From Flavobacteriaceae bacterium (GTDB lineage Bacteria; Bacteroidota; Bacteroidia; Flavobacteriales; Weeksellaceae), in NCBI GenBank assembly GCA_031273305.1, contig JAISSC010000141.1, positions 1-20,365 on the forward strand: a stretch of DNA of 20,365 nucleotides, in the 5' to 3' direction. Below, piece after piece: positions 7,703-14,404 of the stretch; position 1 is the stretch's first letter, and each line of letters begins with the position of its first letter. Both the position numbers and the translations under genes were made by a program. The notes under the pieces are model-generated. The model saw nothing but the letters and a program-made list of their open reading frames with translations. It made no database searches and had not been told where the DNA came from.

Positions 7703-8486
7703 ATTTCTTGGTAAGAAGATGAATCTCATCTCGTTTTAAGATAGTCTTCCTAATCTTGGTGACCGGAATTATCCCTTTTTCGTCACTCAAAATAAATAAT
7801 TCACTTGCCGATTGAGTCAGGAAAGGAGAGATGGGTTCTTCCCGGTAAATGAAATCGGTCTTTTTCCGTAGGAAGATAAGGAAGTTTTTCTTTAGGGCGG
7901 AAAGCAAAGCCCCTTCGGCAGTAGGATTAGAAAGAATAATATTATCCTGAATTAAAAAGATATTTCCGTAGATGGAACGGGCAATTCTTTTTTCGTGGTT
8001 GAGCAATAATACATCCTGTAAGTCATTTTCTACGGCATATTGTGCTGCAACCGTGTTGACAGGATGAAAAACGGATATGGCGGAGAGAAGATCGGGAAAG
8101 ACAGGAATTTCTTTGTATACATCTATTTCGTTCCCGGAATCGGAGAAGAAATCTTTGTAAGGTAAAAACTCAATAGAAAAAGAGGGTTCTTGGGGATAGT
8201 GTCTAAAAACGGTTATTTTTATCCTTCCTTTGGAAAGGAGCAGTTCATCGGATAGTGATTTTATCTTATTTTCAAACATCTCAGGAGTATAAGAAAGTGG
8301 AATCTTCATCCGCATCTTCCTCATGGACGACATAAGCTGGAAGTAAACGTCTTCCCAAAAAAGAAGTTTATTTTGAAAGAACCAACAAAAAGCCGTTACA
8401 TAATCACCGGAAAAATAACTTTTTTCAGTGTAGTCTACAAATAACTCTTCTTCTTCCACACAATTTTGATTGAAAAAAATTTTCAT
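7677..8486 (-). CDS. Class IV aminotransferase homologue, probably non-catalytic
   Basis: This 269-residue protein has the layout of fold-type IV PLP enzymes (aminodeoxychorismate lyase, branched-chain and D-amino-acid aminotransferases). The family core is clear in LQDVLLLNHEKRIARSIYGN (about 156-175) and in the TAEGALLSALKK segment (about 189-200). Key residues are missing. The segment that should hold the PLP lysine (about 131-150, LLSAISVFHPVNTVAAQY) has no lysine, and none occurs between K125 and K166. The usual EDHYFRLM-type element reads EDVYFQLM (45-52), losing both His and Arg. It therefore probably cannot form the PLP Schiff base. It overlaps no neighbour on its strand and lies 62 bp downstream of the START-like gene, a pairing I recall in Flavobacteriia. 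Possible roles are a regulatory or structural pseudoenzyme; an annotation as aminotransferase would overstate it. Confidence 0.8.
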   Translation of the reverse strand: MKIFFNQNCVEEEELFVDYTEKSYFSGDYVTAFCWFFQNKLLFWEDVYFQLMSSMRKMRMKIPLSYTPEMFENKIKSLSDELLLSKGRIKITVFRHYPQEPSFSIEFLPYKDFFSDSGNEIDVYKEIPVFPDLLSAISVFHPVNTVAAQYAVENDLQDVLLLNHEKRIARSIYGNIFLIQDNIILSNPTAEGALLSALKKNFLIFLRKKTDFIYREEPISPFLTQSASELFILSDEKGIIPVTKIRKTILKRDEIHLLTKKFIGFALDE

Positions 8487-8548
8487 GTCAGAGCAACTGA
8501 TATAAATAAAACCTTATAAGATTGATGATTGCCAATATCGGTAAAAAT

Positions 8549-8929
8549 TTATGACCCTATAATTTTTTTGAGGTCGTCAATTAAATTAGCCCAATATAAT
8601 TTGGAATGTTCCAAATCCTCTTCTTCGGCAAAATCGGTAACTACCAAAGCAACGTCATTTGTCACATCATCTACATTGATGGCTAATTCCCAGAAATATT
8701 TAGTTCCTTCATCTTCTTCCCATCTGAAACGTACAAAAGATTCTTCTTTATATTTTATCAAATTTGCTGTTTCCTCCTGATCTCCCCAGACAAAAGTAAA
8801 CTCATCTCCTCGTTCAACGACATCATCCGCCAACCATTCGCTCATTCCTGAAGAAGTTCCTATATACTCAAATAAAAGAGTAATGGAACATTTCATATCA
8901 AATTCTAACTGATACCTTACCTTATTCAT
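8549..8929 (-). CDS. START-like domain protein (SRPBCC fold)
   Basis: This is a 126-residue acidic cytoplasmic protein of the START-like family found across Bacteroidota, related to AHSA1/SRPBCC ligand-binding folds. The family pattern is visible: DMKCSITLLFEYIGTSSGMS near the N-terminus, EWLADDVVERGDEFTFVWGD (31-50) and FVRFRWEEDEGTKYFWE (65-81), then a C-terminal helix (LYWANLIDDLKKIIG). No specific ligand is known. It is the first gene of a likely two-gene minus-strand unit with the aminotransferase homologue. The start at 8929 is supported by the length and by the conserved MNKVRYQLEF opening. Confidence 0.9.
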   Translation of the reverse strand: MNKVRYQLEFDMKCSITLLFEYIGTSSGMSEWLADDVVERGDEFTFVWGDQEETANLIKYKEESFVRFRWEEDEGTKYFWELAINVDDVTNDVALVVTDFAEEEDLEHSKLYWANLIDDLKKIIGS

Positions 8930-9266
8930 ACATATTAAATTTCAAGTCGCAATATATAAATTTGTTATATATCTAAAAAATATAATGTTGTGATTTAATT
9001 CTCCTGTTTTTTATATGGTTTTATTGTATGTATTTAATAATTAGCTTATTATTGCCAATAATTAAGAAAAACACAAAAAAATGCTAATAAAAATCATATA
9101 TTTTATCAATTTAGGAAAAATTGAGGTGTTATGGTAATATGGTTAAAAATCGCAGAAATTTTTAGTATAAAAAGTGAGGATGAATGAAATAAAGTAATTA
9201 CATTTGTAAAAAATTTAAGCCTATCGAATAAAATTCTACTCTATAATAACATTAATACTGTAGAGT
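8930..9266. other. AT-rich divergent intergenic region
   Basis: This is 337 bp between the divergent START-like and sigma-factor genes. It is very AT-rich with no credible ORF. The only clear signal is a -7-type box for the sigma gene at 9199-9206. I see no strong hairpin or repeat. Confidence 0.6.
9199..9206 (+). promoter_or_regulatory. Likely -7 box of the sigma-factor gene
   Basis: TACATTTG matches TAnnTTTG exactly and lies 60 bases before the ATG at 9267. No convincing TTG is present at the -33 position, so it may depend on an activator or be weak. Confidence 0.45.
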
Positions 9267-9854
9267 ATGATAAAGAGATCTGACTGTGAATTAGTTCGTG
9301 CTTATGTCAACGGAGAAGAAAGTGCCTTGGAGGTGTTGTTGCATAGGTACAAGTTAAAGGTATATACCTATATAAACAGGAAGGTAAATAATCCGGAACT
9401 TTCAGAGGATTTATTCCAAGATGTTTTTATTAAAGTTATTTTAACTTTAAAGGAGGGAAAATATAATGAAGAGGGTAAATTCTTACCCTGGGTATTACGT
9501 ATTTCCCATAATTTAATTATTGACCATTTCAGAATCACCAATAAAATGAAGGTGGTTAATGAATCCTGTGGGCAGAATGAGGATTATAATATTTTTGACT
9601 TCGTAAAAGTATCCGAATCGTCTATTGAAGACCTAATGATAAATGAACAGGTCAATGTAGACCTTAAAAAGTTGATATGTGTACTTCCCAGCGATCAGAG
9701 AGAAATATTGGAGCTTCGGTTTTATAAAGGATTGAGTTTCAAAGAAATCGCACAAGAGACCAATGTAGGTATAAACACTGCTTTAGGAAGAATGCGGTAT
9801 GCTATTATCAATTTAAGGAAGATGATTGAAAATAAAAAGATAGAGTTTATATAA
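9267..9854 (+). CDS. RNA polymerase sigma-70 family (ECF-like) factor
   Basis: This 195-residue DNA-binding protein directs RNA polymerase to specific promoters. Region 2 spans about residues 22-92, with the helix pattern LSEDLFQDVFIKVI and the -10-recognition part FLPWVLRISHNLIIDHFR. Region 4 spans about 138-185, with LPSDQREILELRFYKGLSFK followed by the helix-turn-helix EIAQETNVGINTALGRMRYA. There is no region 3, so it is of ECF type. No anti-sigma gene is adjacent; a 47-residue microprotein follows 54 bp downstream. Similar factors in Flavobacteriia are annotated generically, so its regulon is not predictable from sequence. The start MIKRSDCELVRAYVNGEESA fits the family. Confidence 0.93.
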   Translation: MIKRSDCELVRAYVNGEESALEVLLHRYKLKVYTYINRKVNNPELSEDLFQDVFIKVILTLKEGKYNEEGKFLPWVLRISHNLIIDHFRITNKMKVVNESCGQNEDYNIFDFVKVSESSIEDLMINEQVNVDLKKLICVLPSDQREILELRFYKGLSFKEIAQETNVGINTALGRMRYAIINLRKMIENKKIEFI

Positions 9855-9908
9855 TAAAAAAAGCAGAATATCGTTTAAGTATGTAGAAGTACTAAAAAAT
9901 GATAGTCT

Positions 9909-10052
9909 ATGCAAAAAAATGATACTAATTTTCTTAATGGAGGGGAATTAAAGCCCTCCGGTTATACAATCAGGTTTTTACTGAATTTTTCTAAAAGTAT
10001 TAAAATAATTGAATTAAAAAGAACCGGGAAAATATTAATGCATTGTAATTAA
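9909..10052 (+). CDS. 47-residue microprotein downstream of the sigma factor
   Basis: This short ORF of 47 residues (MQKNDTNFLNGG near the start, ending KILMHCN) is complete from ATG to TAA. Its middle reads LKPSGYTIRFLLNFSKSIKI. That resembles a small Flavobacteriia hypothetical family I recall, with a PS-x-x-TI-x-x-(IL)L-x-(FY)(AS)-x-S pattern and an LN-type C-terminus. It follows the sigma gene on the same strand by 54 bp and ends inside the terminator stem at 10037-10062, so it is probably co-transcribed. It has no cysteine motif, signal peptide or membrane segment. Its function is unknown; proximity suggests a link to the sigma factor. The family recall needs a homology search to confirm. 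Confidence 0.6.
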   Translation: MQKNDTNFLNGGELKPSGYTIRFLLNFSKSIKIIELKRTGKILMHCN

Positions 10053-10065
10053 ACAGTGCATTTTT
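10037..10065 (+). terminator. Terminator after the sigma factor and microprotein
   Basis: AATGCATTGT (10037-10046) and ACAGTGCATT (10053-10062) form a 10-bp stem with one G-U pair and a 6-base loop, followed by more T residues. It overlaps the last codons of the microprotein. It could also lie at the 3' end of the convergent dedA transcript. Confidence 0.65.
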
Positions 10066-10087
10066 CGGGTTGTTCTTATTTCTTATC

Positions 10088-10753
10088 TTATTCGGAATAG
10101 TCGTCTTTTTTGAAGAATAGCTTTATCAACACTGGGGTAGTAGTTATTAAAACCATGATTAGAACAATAAATTCAATATGTTCTTTCAGGTCAAAATTAA
10201 ACTCGTTTAGGAATATTCGGTAAAGGTAATGTCCGGCAAAAATTAAGGAAAAAGACCAGGCTGCCGAGCCGATTATATTATAAACCAAATATTTACCCCT
10301 TTTCATTTGTACAACACCTGCAATAATAGGCGCAAAAGTTCTCAGAATAGGCAGAAAACGTGCTAAGATAACAGCTCTCCCGCCATATTTTTCATAAAAG
10401 TCCTTTGCCTGAAATAAATATTTCTTCTTGAATAATAATGTATCTTTTCTTTTATATAGGTATCGTCCGCTTTTTTTTCCAAACCAGTACCCGACCTCAT
10501 TGCCTATAATTCCTGCAATTGCAACAATAGAAGCCAATAAGAACACATTTAGGAAATCGGAATCTATAACGATCAGTTCCTGAATTAATTCATGACTGTA
10601 AATTCCGGAGAGGAATAACAAACTATCGCCCGGAAGAAAAAAACCTGCAAAAAGCCCGGTTTCTGCAAAAACTATAAACAGAACTAAATAAATCCCCCCT
10701 AACTTTATATAAAACTCAGGATTAACCAACTGCCCCCAACTAAAATCACCCAT
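10088..10753 (-). CDS. DedA family (SNARE-associated/VTT) membrane protein
   Basis: This is a polytopic inner-membrane protein of 221 residues. DedA proteins affect membrane lipid and envelope homeostasis; some have been shown to recycle undecaprenyl phosphate or phospholipids across the membrane. Visible motifs are FAETGLFAGFFLPGDSLLF (about 29-47), EVGYWFGKKSGRYLY (86-100) and the signature FYEKYGGRAVILARFLPILR followed by TFAPIIAGV (118-146), with membrane segments before and after. The length is typical. It is a single-gene unit on the minus strand with a -7 box 28 bases upstream. Its particular substrate cannot be told from sequence. Confidence 0.93.
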   Translation of the reverse strand: MGDFSWGQLVNPEFYIKLGGIYLVLFIVFAETGLFAGFFLPGDSLLFLSGIYSHELIQELIVIDSDFLNVFLLASIVAIAGIIGNEVGYWFGKKSGRYLYKRKDTLLFKKKYLFQAKDFYEKYGGRAVILARFLPILRTFAPIIAGVVQMKRGKYLVYNIIGSAAWSFSLIFAGHYLYRIFLNEFNFDLKEHIEFIVLIMVLITTTPVLIKLFFKKDDYSE

Positions 10754-11064
10754 TTATATCAGATATTACATTTATGGATACAAAGATATTAATAATAAAC
10801 AAAATTATTCTTGTTTTATTCTTGTTTTAGTGTTAAAATATTTATAAATTTATTCAGAAGTATATTCAATAAATTCCATCCTGTTAATGATGTTTTTTTA
10901 TCTTGCTTAATACCTGAAATAAAATTTTTATATATATCTGCCTGCCATAAAAACTTCCGTAATTTTATCTTCTTCACCAAAATTACGGCTACATTTCTTT
11001 ATCCCGAATTCAGGTTAACAGGTCTGATTTTTGATTATCGGTTTAATATCAAATAACACTATGG
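10754..11064. other. Intergenic region with hairpin and a solo terminus-like motif
   Basis: This is 311 bp between the divergent dedA and GNAT genes. It holds the dedA -7 box, a 10-bp inverted repeat (CCGTAATTTT 10957-10966, AAAATTACGG 10979-10988) and, 10 bases later, the motif TTATCCCGAATTCAGGTTA (10999-11017). That motif is close to the right end of the element at 11652-12010. An open frame at 10811-11056 looks non-coding. It may be the remains of a small mobile element. Confidence 0.45.
10781..10788 (-). promoter_or_regulatory. -7 box ahead of dedA
   Basis: On the minus strand this reads TATCTTTG, an exact TAnnTTTG match identical to the gyrB box, with the start codon 27 bases downstream. 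A TTTG lies upstream but with shorter spacing than the usual -33 element. Confidence 0.5.
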
Positions 11065-11601
11065 ATGATGAAACTCGAAAAATTAAACTTGGTAAACGAA
11101 AGAGAGGTTATTTTTGTCGAAAACCTTTATATAGAATCTTTTCCCAAAGAAGAACGACGCCCTCCGGATAAAACGTTTAAACTTTATGAAGAGAACAAAG
11201 ATAAATTTTTTATCCTGTTGGCAAGTACGGAAGATCAAAGAGTAGGATTTTTAACTTATTGGGATTTAGGGGAATTTATCTTTGCAGAACATTTTGCCAT
11301 TCTTCCCGATTTCAGAGATAGCGGATACGGAAGTATGGTAATGAACCTTTTTATGGAGAATACAACTCAGCCTGTTGTTTTGGAGGTGGAGCCGCCAACT
11401 TCCCATATAGCCGTGAGACGTATAAAATTTTATGAACGTTTAGGGTTTAAACTTTGGGATGATGTTGAATACAGACAACCGTCCTATTATCAGGATGGTA
11501 AAAGTTATCCGATGAAATTAATGTCAAAAGGAACTATTGACCTGATTAAGGACGGTAAAGAAATTATACACCTTATACATACAACGGCATATAAATTGTA
11601 A
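11065..11601 (+). CDS. GNAT family N-acetyltransferase
   Basis: This 178-residue protein has the GNAT fold, which transfers an acetyl group from acetyl-CoA to an amine. Motif A is visible as AEHFAILPDFRDSGYGSMVM (about 74-93), with the RxxGxG-type pyrophosphate loop RDSGYG. Motif B follows as IAVRRIKFYERLGFKLWDD (about 114-132). The N-terminal NLYIESFPKEERRPP (20-34) is a common GNAT opening for Bacteroidota members. The substrate is not predictable. Two adjacent ATG codons (11065 and 11068) are both plausible starts. The gene stands alone; a 15-codon remnant ORF and the inverted-repeat element follow. Confidence 0.9.
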   Translation: MMKLEKLNLVNEREVIFVENLYIESFPKEERRPPDKTFKLYEENKDKFFILLASTEDQRVGFLTYWDLGEFIFAEHFAILPDFRDSGYGSMVMNLFMENTTQPVVLEVEPPTSHIAVRRIKFYERLGFKLWDDVEYRQPSYYQDGKSYPMKLMSKGTIDLIKDGKEIIHLIHTTAYKL

Positions 11602-11610
11602 ATTAGATGT

Positions 11611-11658
11611 TATGAGAACTACAGTAAAACAACAATTAGACGATGTAATCTTAACGTG
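11611..11658 (+). pseudogene. 15-codon ORF start cut by the inverted-repeat element
   Basis: Reads MRTTVKQQLDDVILT and then stops at TGA, which lies within the left inverted repeat (11652-11671). It starts 9 bp after the GNAT stop. It may be the 5' end of a former coding sequence truncated by the element; no continuation is visible past 12010. A chance ORF is equally possible. Confidence 0.25.
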
Positions 11659-12010
11659 AGTTCGGTTTAAGCACATAGTAATTTATGGATTGTAATATGA
11701 TGAAAGATGTTGCGAGTGGAGCGTGGCAATCTCAACTATAACAATTATGTCGCACACCTAACAGCGTGCTATTATGTGTGTGGGATTGTTCATTCTACCG
11801 AGCTAACATCCCGAAAGGATGCCTTAATTACACCTGCCAGATTTTATCCCGTCAGGGATTCAAGCTCGGTAGAAAAGGATAACGTTATAGTGTCAGGCAT
11901 GTCGTCAGACATGCAACAACGGTAATTATTCTTTTATATATTTAAAATTCAATTAATTACATATACAAATTAGAATCTTTTTTGAAAATTCTTATCCCGA
12001 ACTCACGTTA
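11652..12010. mobile_element. MITE-like element with 20-bp terminal inverted repeats and hairpin-rich interior
   Basis: The left end 11652-11671 (TAACGTGAGTTCGGTTTAAG) and the right end 11991-12010 are inverted copies with 18 of 20 matches, 14 outer bases being perfect. No transposase is encoded in the 359 bp. The interior has CTACCGAGCT (11795-11804) pairing with AGCTCGGTAG (11863-11872), enclosing hairpins CATCC/GGATG (11807-11821) and ATCCC/GGGAT with loop GTCA (11846-11859). A further hairpin GCATGTC/GACATGC, also with loop GTCA, lies at 11897-11914. A GCGAG...GGCAATCTC repeat sits at 11710-11732. I see no clear target-site duplication. Related ends at 10999-11017 and 19914-19932 support a mobile family. 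Confidence 0.55.
11795..11872. ncRNA. Predicted structured RNA-like fold inside the element
   Basis: A perfect 10-bp outer stem encloses two hairpins, forming a three-way junction. A third hairpin (11897-11914) with the same GTCA loop follows. The nested perfect pairing suggests selection on structure as RNA or single-stranded DNA. Whether it is transcribed, and in which direction, is unknown. Confidence 0.35.
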
Positions 12011-12028
12011 TTTTAGGAAATTTATCTG

Positions 12029-13964
12029 TTAAGCATCAATATTTGCGTATACGGCATTTTTCTCAATAAACTCCCGACGTGGCGGAACATCGTCTCCCAT
12101 CAGCATGGAGAAGATCCTGTCAGCCTCAGAAGCATTATTAATAGTAACCTGACGGAGGGTTCTCTTTTCAGGGTTCATGGTAGTATCCCAAAGTTGCTCG
12201 GCATTCATTTCTCCTAACCCTTTATATCGTTGTACGGAAAATCCTTTCCCTTGCGCATTAGCCAGTTGAGAAGAAAGCTCCTCACGGTGTTTGTCATCCC
12301 AAGCGTAATATTCCTTGTTTCCTTTCCTTAATAAATACAAAGGAGGAGTTGCAATATAAATATATCCTTTCTCTATCATTTCTTTCATGTAGCGGAAGAA
12401 GAAAGTCAGGATAAGGGTAGTGATATGAGAGCCGTCCACATCGGCATCGGTCATGATAACCACTTTATGGTATCTGAGTTTGGAGATATTTAATTCCTTA
12501 GAATCTTCTTCCGTTCCTACGGATACACCCAAAGCAGTATAAATATTCTTAATTTCCTCACTTTCAAATACCTTATAGCTCATAGCCTTTTCCACGTTCA
12601 GTATTTTTCCACGCAGTGGAAGGATAGCCTGAAACATACGGTCTCGTCCCTGTTTAGCCGTTCCACCCGCTGAATCACCCTCCACAAGGAATAATTCACT
12701 ATCTTCAGCATTTCTGGAAGAACAGTCTGCCAGTTTTCCCGGAAGTCCGCTTCCTCCTAACGGTGATTTCCTCTGAACCAACTCACGTGCCTTTTTAGCT
12801 GCCTGACGAGCCTTTGCCGCCAGCAATACCTTTTGTACGATCTGTTTTGATTCATTCGGATGCTCTTCAAGATAATTGGATAACATTTCTGCAACAATTT
12901 TATCTACGGCAGAGCTAACCTCCGAATTTCCCAGTTTGGTCTTGGTTTGTCCCTCAAATTGAGGTTCCATTACCTTAACTGAAATTACGGCAGTTAGTCC
13001 CTCACGGAAGTCGTCTCCGGTTATTTCTACCTTTTCCTTAGCCAAGTTGATATTCTCGTCCGCATATTTTTTTAACGTACGGGTCAATGCCCTTCGGAAT
13101 CCGGTTAAATGAGTACCACCCTCATGAGTATTGATATTATTTACATACGAGTGGAGGTTTTCCGTATAAGAAGTATTATATCTCATAGCCACTTCTACCG
13201 GAATATTATCTATTTCTCCCTCCATATGGATAATCTCATCCATCAGGGGTTCCCGGTTCCCGTCGATAAATTCTACAAACTCTTCCAATCCTCTCTCCGA
13301 AAAGAAAACTTCAGTTTTCAGATTTCCTTCTTCATCGGTTTCCCTCTCATCGGTCAGGTTAATGGTTATTCCTTTATTCAAAAAGGAAAGCTCCCGAAGT
13401 CGGGTAGCTAAAGTATCGTAATTATAAGTGGTTTCGTTGAAAATAGACGCATCGGGAAAAAAAGTAACAAGAGTTCCGGTCTGTTGAGGTTCCTACTTCT
13501 TTAACTCCGTCCAAAGCAACTCCTTTGGAATATTCCTGTCGATATTGTTTTCCGTTTCTGTTTACTGTGGCTATTAAAGTAGTGGAAAGAGCATTAACTA
13601 CCGATACTCCCACACCGTGAAGACCTCCGGAGACTTTGTAGGAATCTTTATCAAATTTTCCTCCTGCTCCGATCTTGGTCATTACGAGTTCCAATGCGGA
13701 TAGTCCGCTTTTTGTGTTTATATCTACCGGAATGCCCCGACCGTTATCTATTACCGTGATGGAATTATCCTTTCCTATGACCACATCAATTAAATTACAA
13801 TATCCTGCAAGAGCCTCATCTATGGAATTGTCTACAACCTCATATACCAGATGATGTAACCCACGGACACCTACGTCTCCGATATACATGGAAGGACGCA
13901 TACGGACATGCTCAATCCCCTCTAACGCCTGAATACTGTCAGCCGTATATTTTTGTTCACTCAT
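12029..13964 (-). pseudogene. gyrB: DNA gyrase subunit B with an internal frameshift
   Basis: GyrB is the ATPase subunit of DNA gyrase, which introduces negative supercoils with GyrA. The N-terminal part (13964 down to about 13482) has the GHKL ATPase motifs VDNSIDEALAG, DNGRGIPVD and GGLHGVGVSVVNALS. The C-terminal part has the TOPRIM motifs FLVEGDSAGGTAKQGRDRMF, MTDADVDGSHI and YKGLGEMNAEQLW. The two parts are in different frames. The N-terminal frame reads GTSTDRN and stops at 13422, while the conserved TGTLVTFFPD sits in the other frame from 13480 downward. The lesion is therefore between the GTST and TGT codons: one extra base at 13481, or two missing beside it. Restoring two bases gives 645 residues, the normal family length, and GTSTxTGT aligns with E. 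coli GETEKTGT. Since gyrB is essential, a sequence error or a very recent mutation is more likely than true loss. Confidence 0.93.
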
Positions 13965-14000
13965 ATTACTGATTTCGTTATTTTTATTTTTAAACGATTA

Positions 14001-14008
14001 CAAAGATA
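14001..14008 (-). promoter_or_regulatory. -7 box of gyrB
   Basis: On the minus strand this reads TATCTTTG, an exact TAnnTTTG match, with the gyrB ATG 36 bases downstream. The -33 TTG is not evident. Confidence 0.55.
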
Positions 14009-14036
14009 CGAAATTTTATTGAGATTTCCGGTTATT

Positions 14037-14310
14037 TTGCGAGGAGGTATGAGGATGTAGAAACGTCCCAATTTGGGCGTTTTCACGTTATTATTGTTGT
14101 TGGAATTGTTGACGTAAACTTGTCGTTGAGGTTGCTTCACTTCTGTTGCGAGCGCAGCGTGGCAATCTTGCTGCGAGGAGGCACGACGAAACAATCTCAT
14201 TATAAAACAGGAGATTGCCACATTCCAGTTTTTGCGAGTAGGCACGACGTGGCAATCTGTTCCGCTCGCAAAGACGTCACGTTCAGATAGTTAGCCTATC
14301 ATTGCGAGGC
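14037..14310. repeat. Array of GCGAGG...GGCAATCT interspersed palindromic repeats
   Basis: Related units start near 14037 (GCGAGGAGGTATGAGG), 14147 (TGCGAGCGCAGCGTGGCAAT), 14172 (GCGAGGAGGCACGACGAAAC), 14233 (TGCGAGTAGGCACGACGTGG) and 14302 (TTGCGAGGCGTGTGGCGG). They form inverted pairs: AGATTGCCAC (14212-14221) with GTGGCAATCT (14249-14258), and TTTGCGAG (14231-14238) with CTCGCAAA (14265-14272). A further copy lies at 11710-11732 inside the element. I recall this as a dispersed repeat typical of Bacteroidota genomes. Confidence 0.75.
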
Positions 14311-14380
14311 GTGTGGCGGTTAATTTTAATATTTTCTTATAATAGGTAAATTGCTTTTAGGAAAATAGGTTGTTAAATAG

Positions 14381-14388
14381 TAATTTTG
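14381..14388 (+). promoter_or_regulatory. -7-like box of the DUF1599-tpiA cluster
   Basis: TAATTTTG matches TAnnTTTG and lies 16 bases before the ATG at 14405. A TTG at 14351-14353 is upstream with a spacing of 27 bases, slightly longer than usual. Confidence 0.5.
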
Positions 14389-14404
14389 TAATGAATTAAA
14401 AACT

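Larger units (their letters stand above)
13965..14404. other. gyrB upstream region with interspersed repeats
   Basis: This is 440 bp between the divergent gyrB and DUF1599 genes. It holds the gyrB -7 box (14001-14008), a hairpin AAACGTCCCA/TGGGCGTTT with one bulge (about 14061-14081), the palindromic repeat array at 14037-14310, and the -7 box of the DUF1599 cluster (14381-14388). An open frame across 13961-14245 is a translation of repeats, not a gene. Confidence 0.7.

Noticed and set aside
10811..11056. 81-codon plus-strand open frame before the GNAT gene
   Set aside because: AT-rich, no recognisable pattern, and it crosses a perfect hairpin and a terminus-like motif; more likely intergenic.
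11707..11925. 72-codon open frame inside the inverted-repeat element
   Set aside because: It spans all the hairpins and a dispersed repeat, so structure and not coding explains the sequence.
13453..13487. Programmed ribosomal frameshift in gyrB at the T7 run of the coding strand
   Set aside because: The conserved TGT residues are already in the second frame before the T run, so slippage there would not restore a normal protein; an indel near 13481 fits better.
13961..14245. 94-codon minus-strand open frame upstream of gyrB
   Set aside because: It is a translation through the interspersed palindromic repeats, and its product has no family resemblance and low-complexity Asn runs.
14037..14310. 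CRISPR array
   Set aside because: The repeats vary in length, sequence and orientation, form inverted pairs, and lack regular spacers; no cas gene is nearby.
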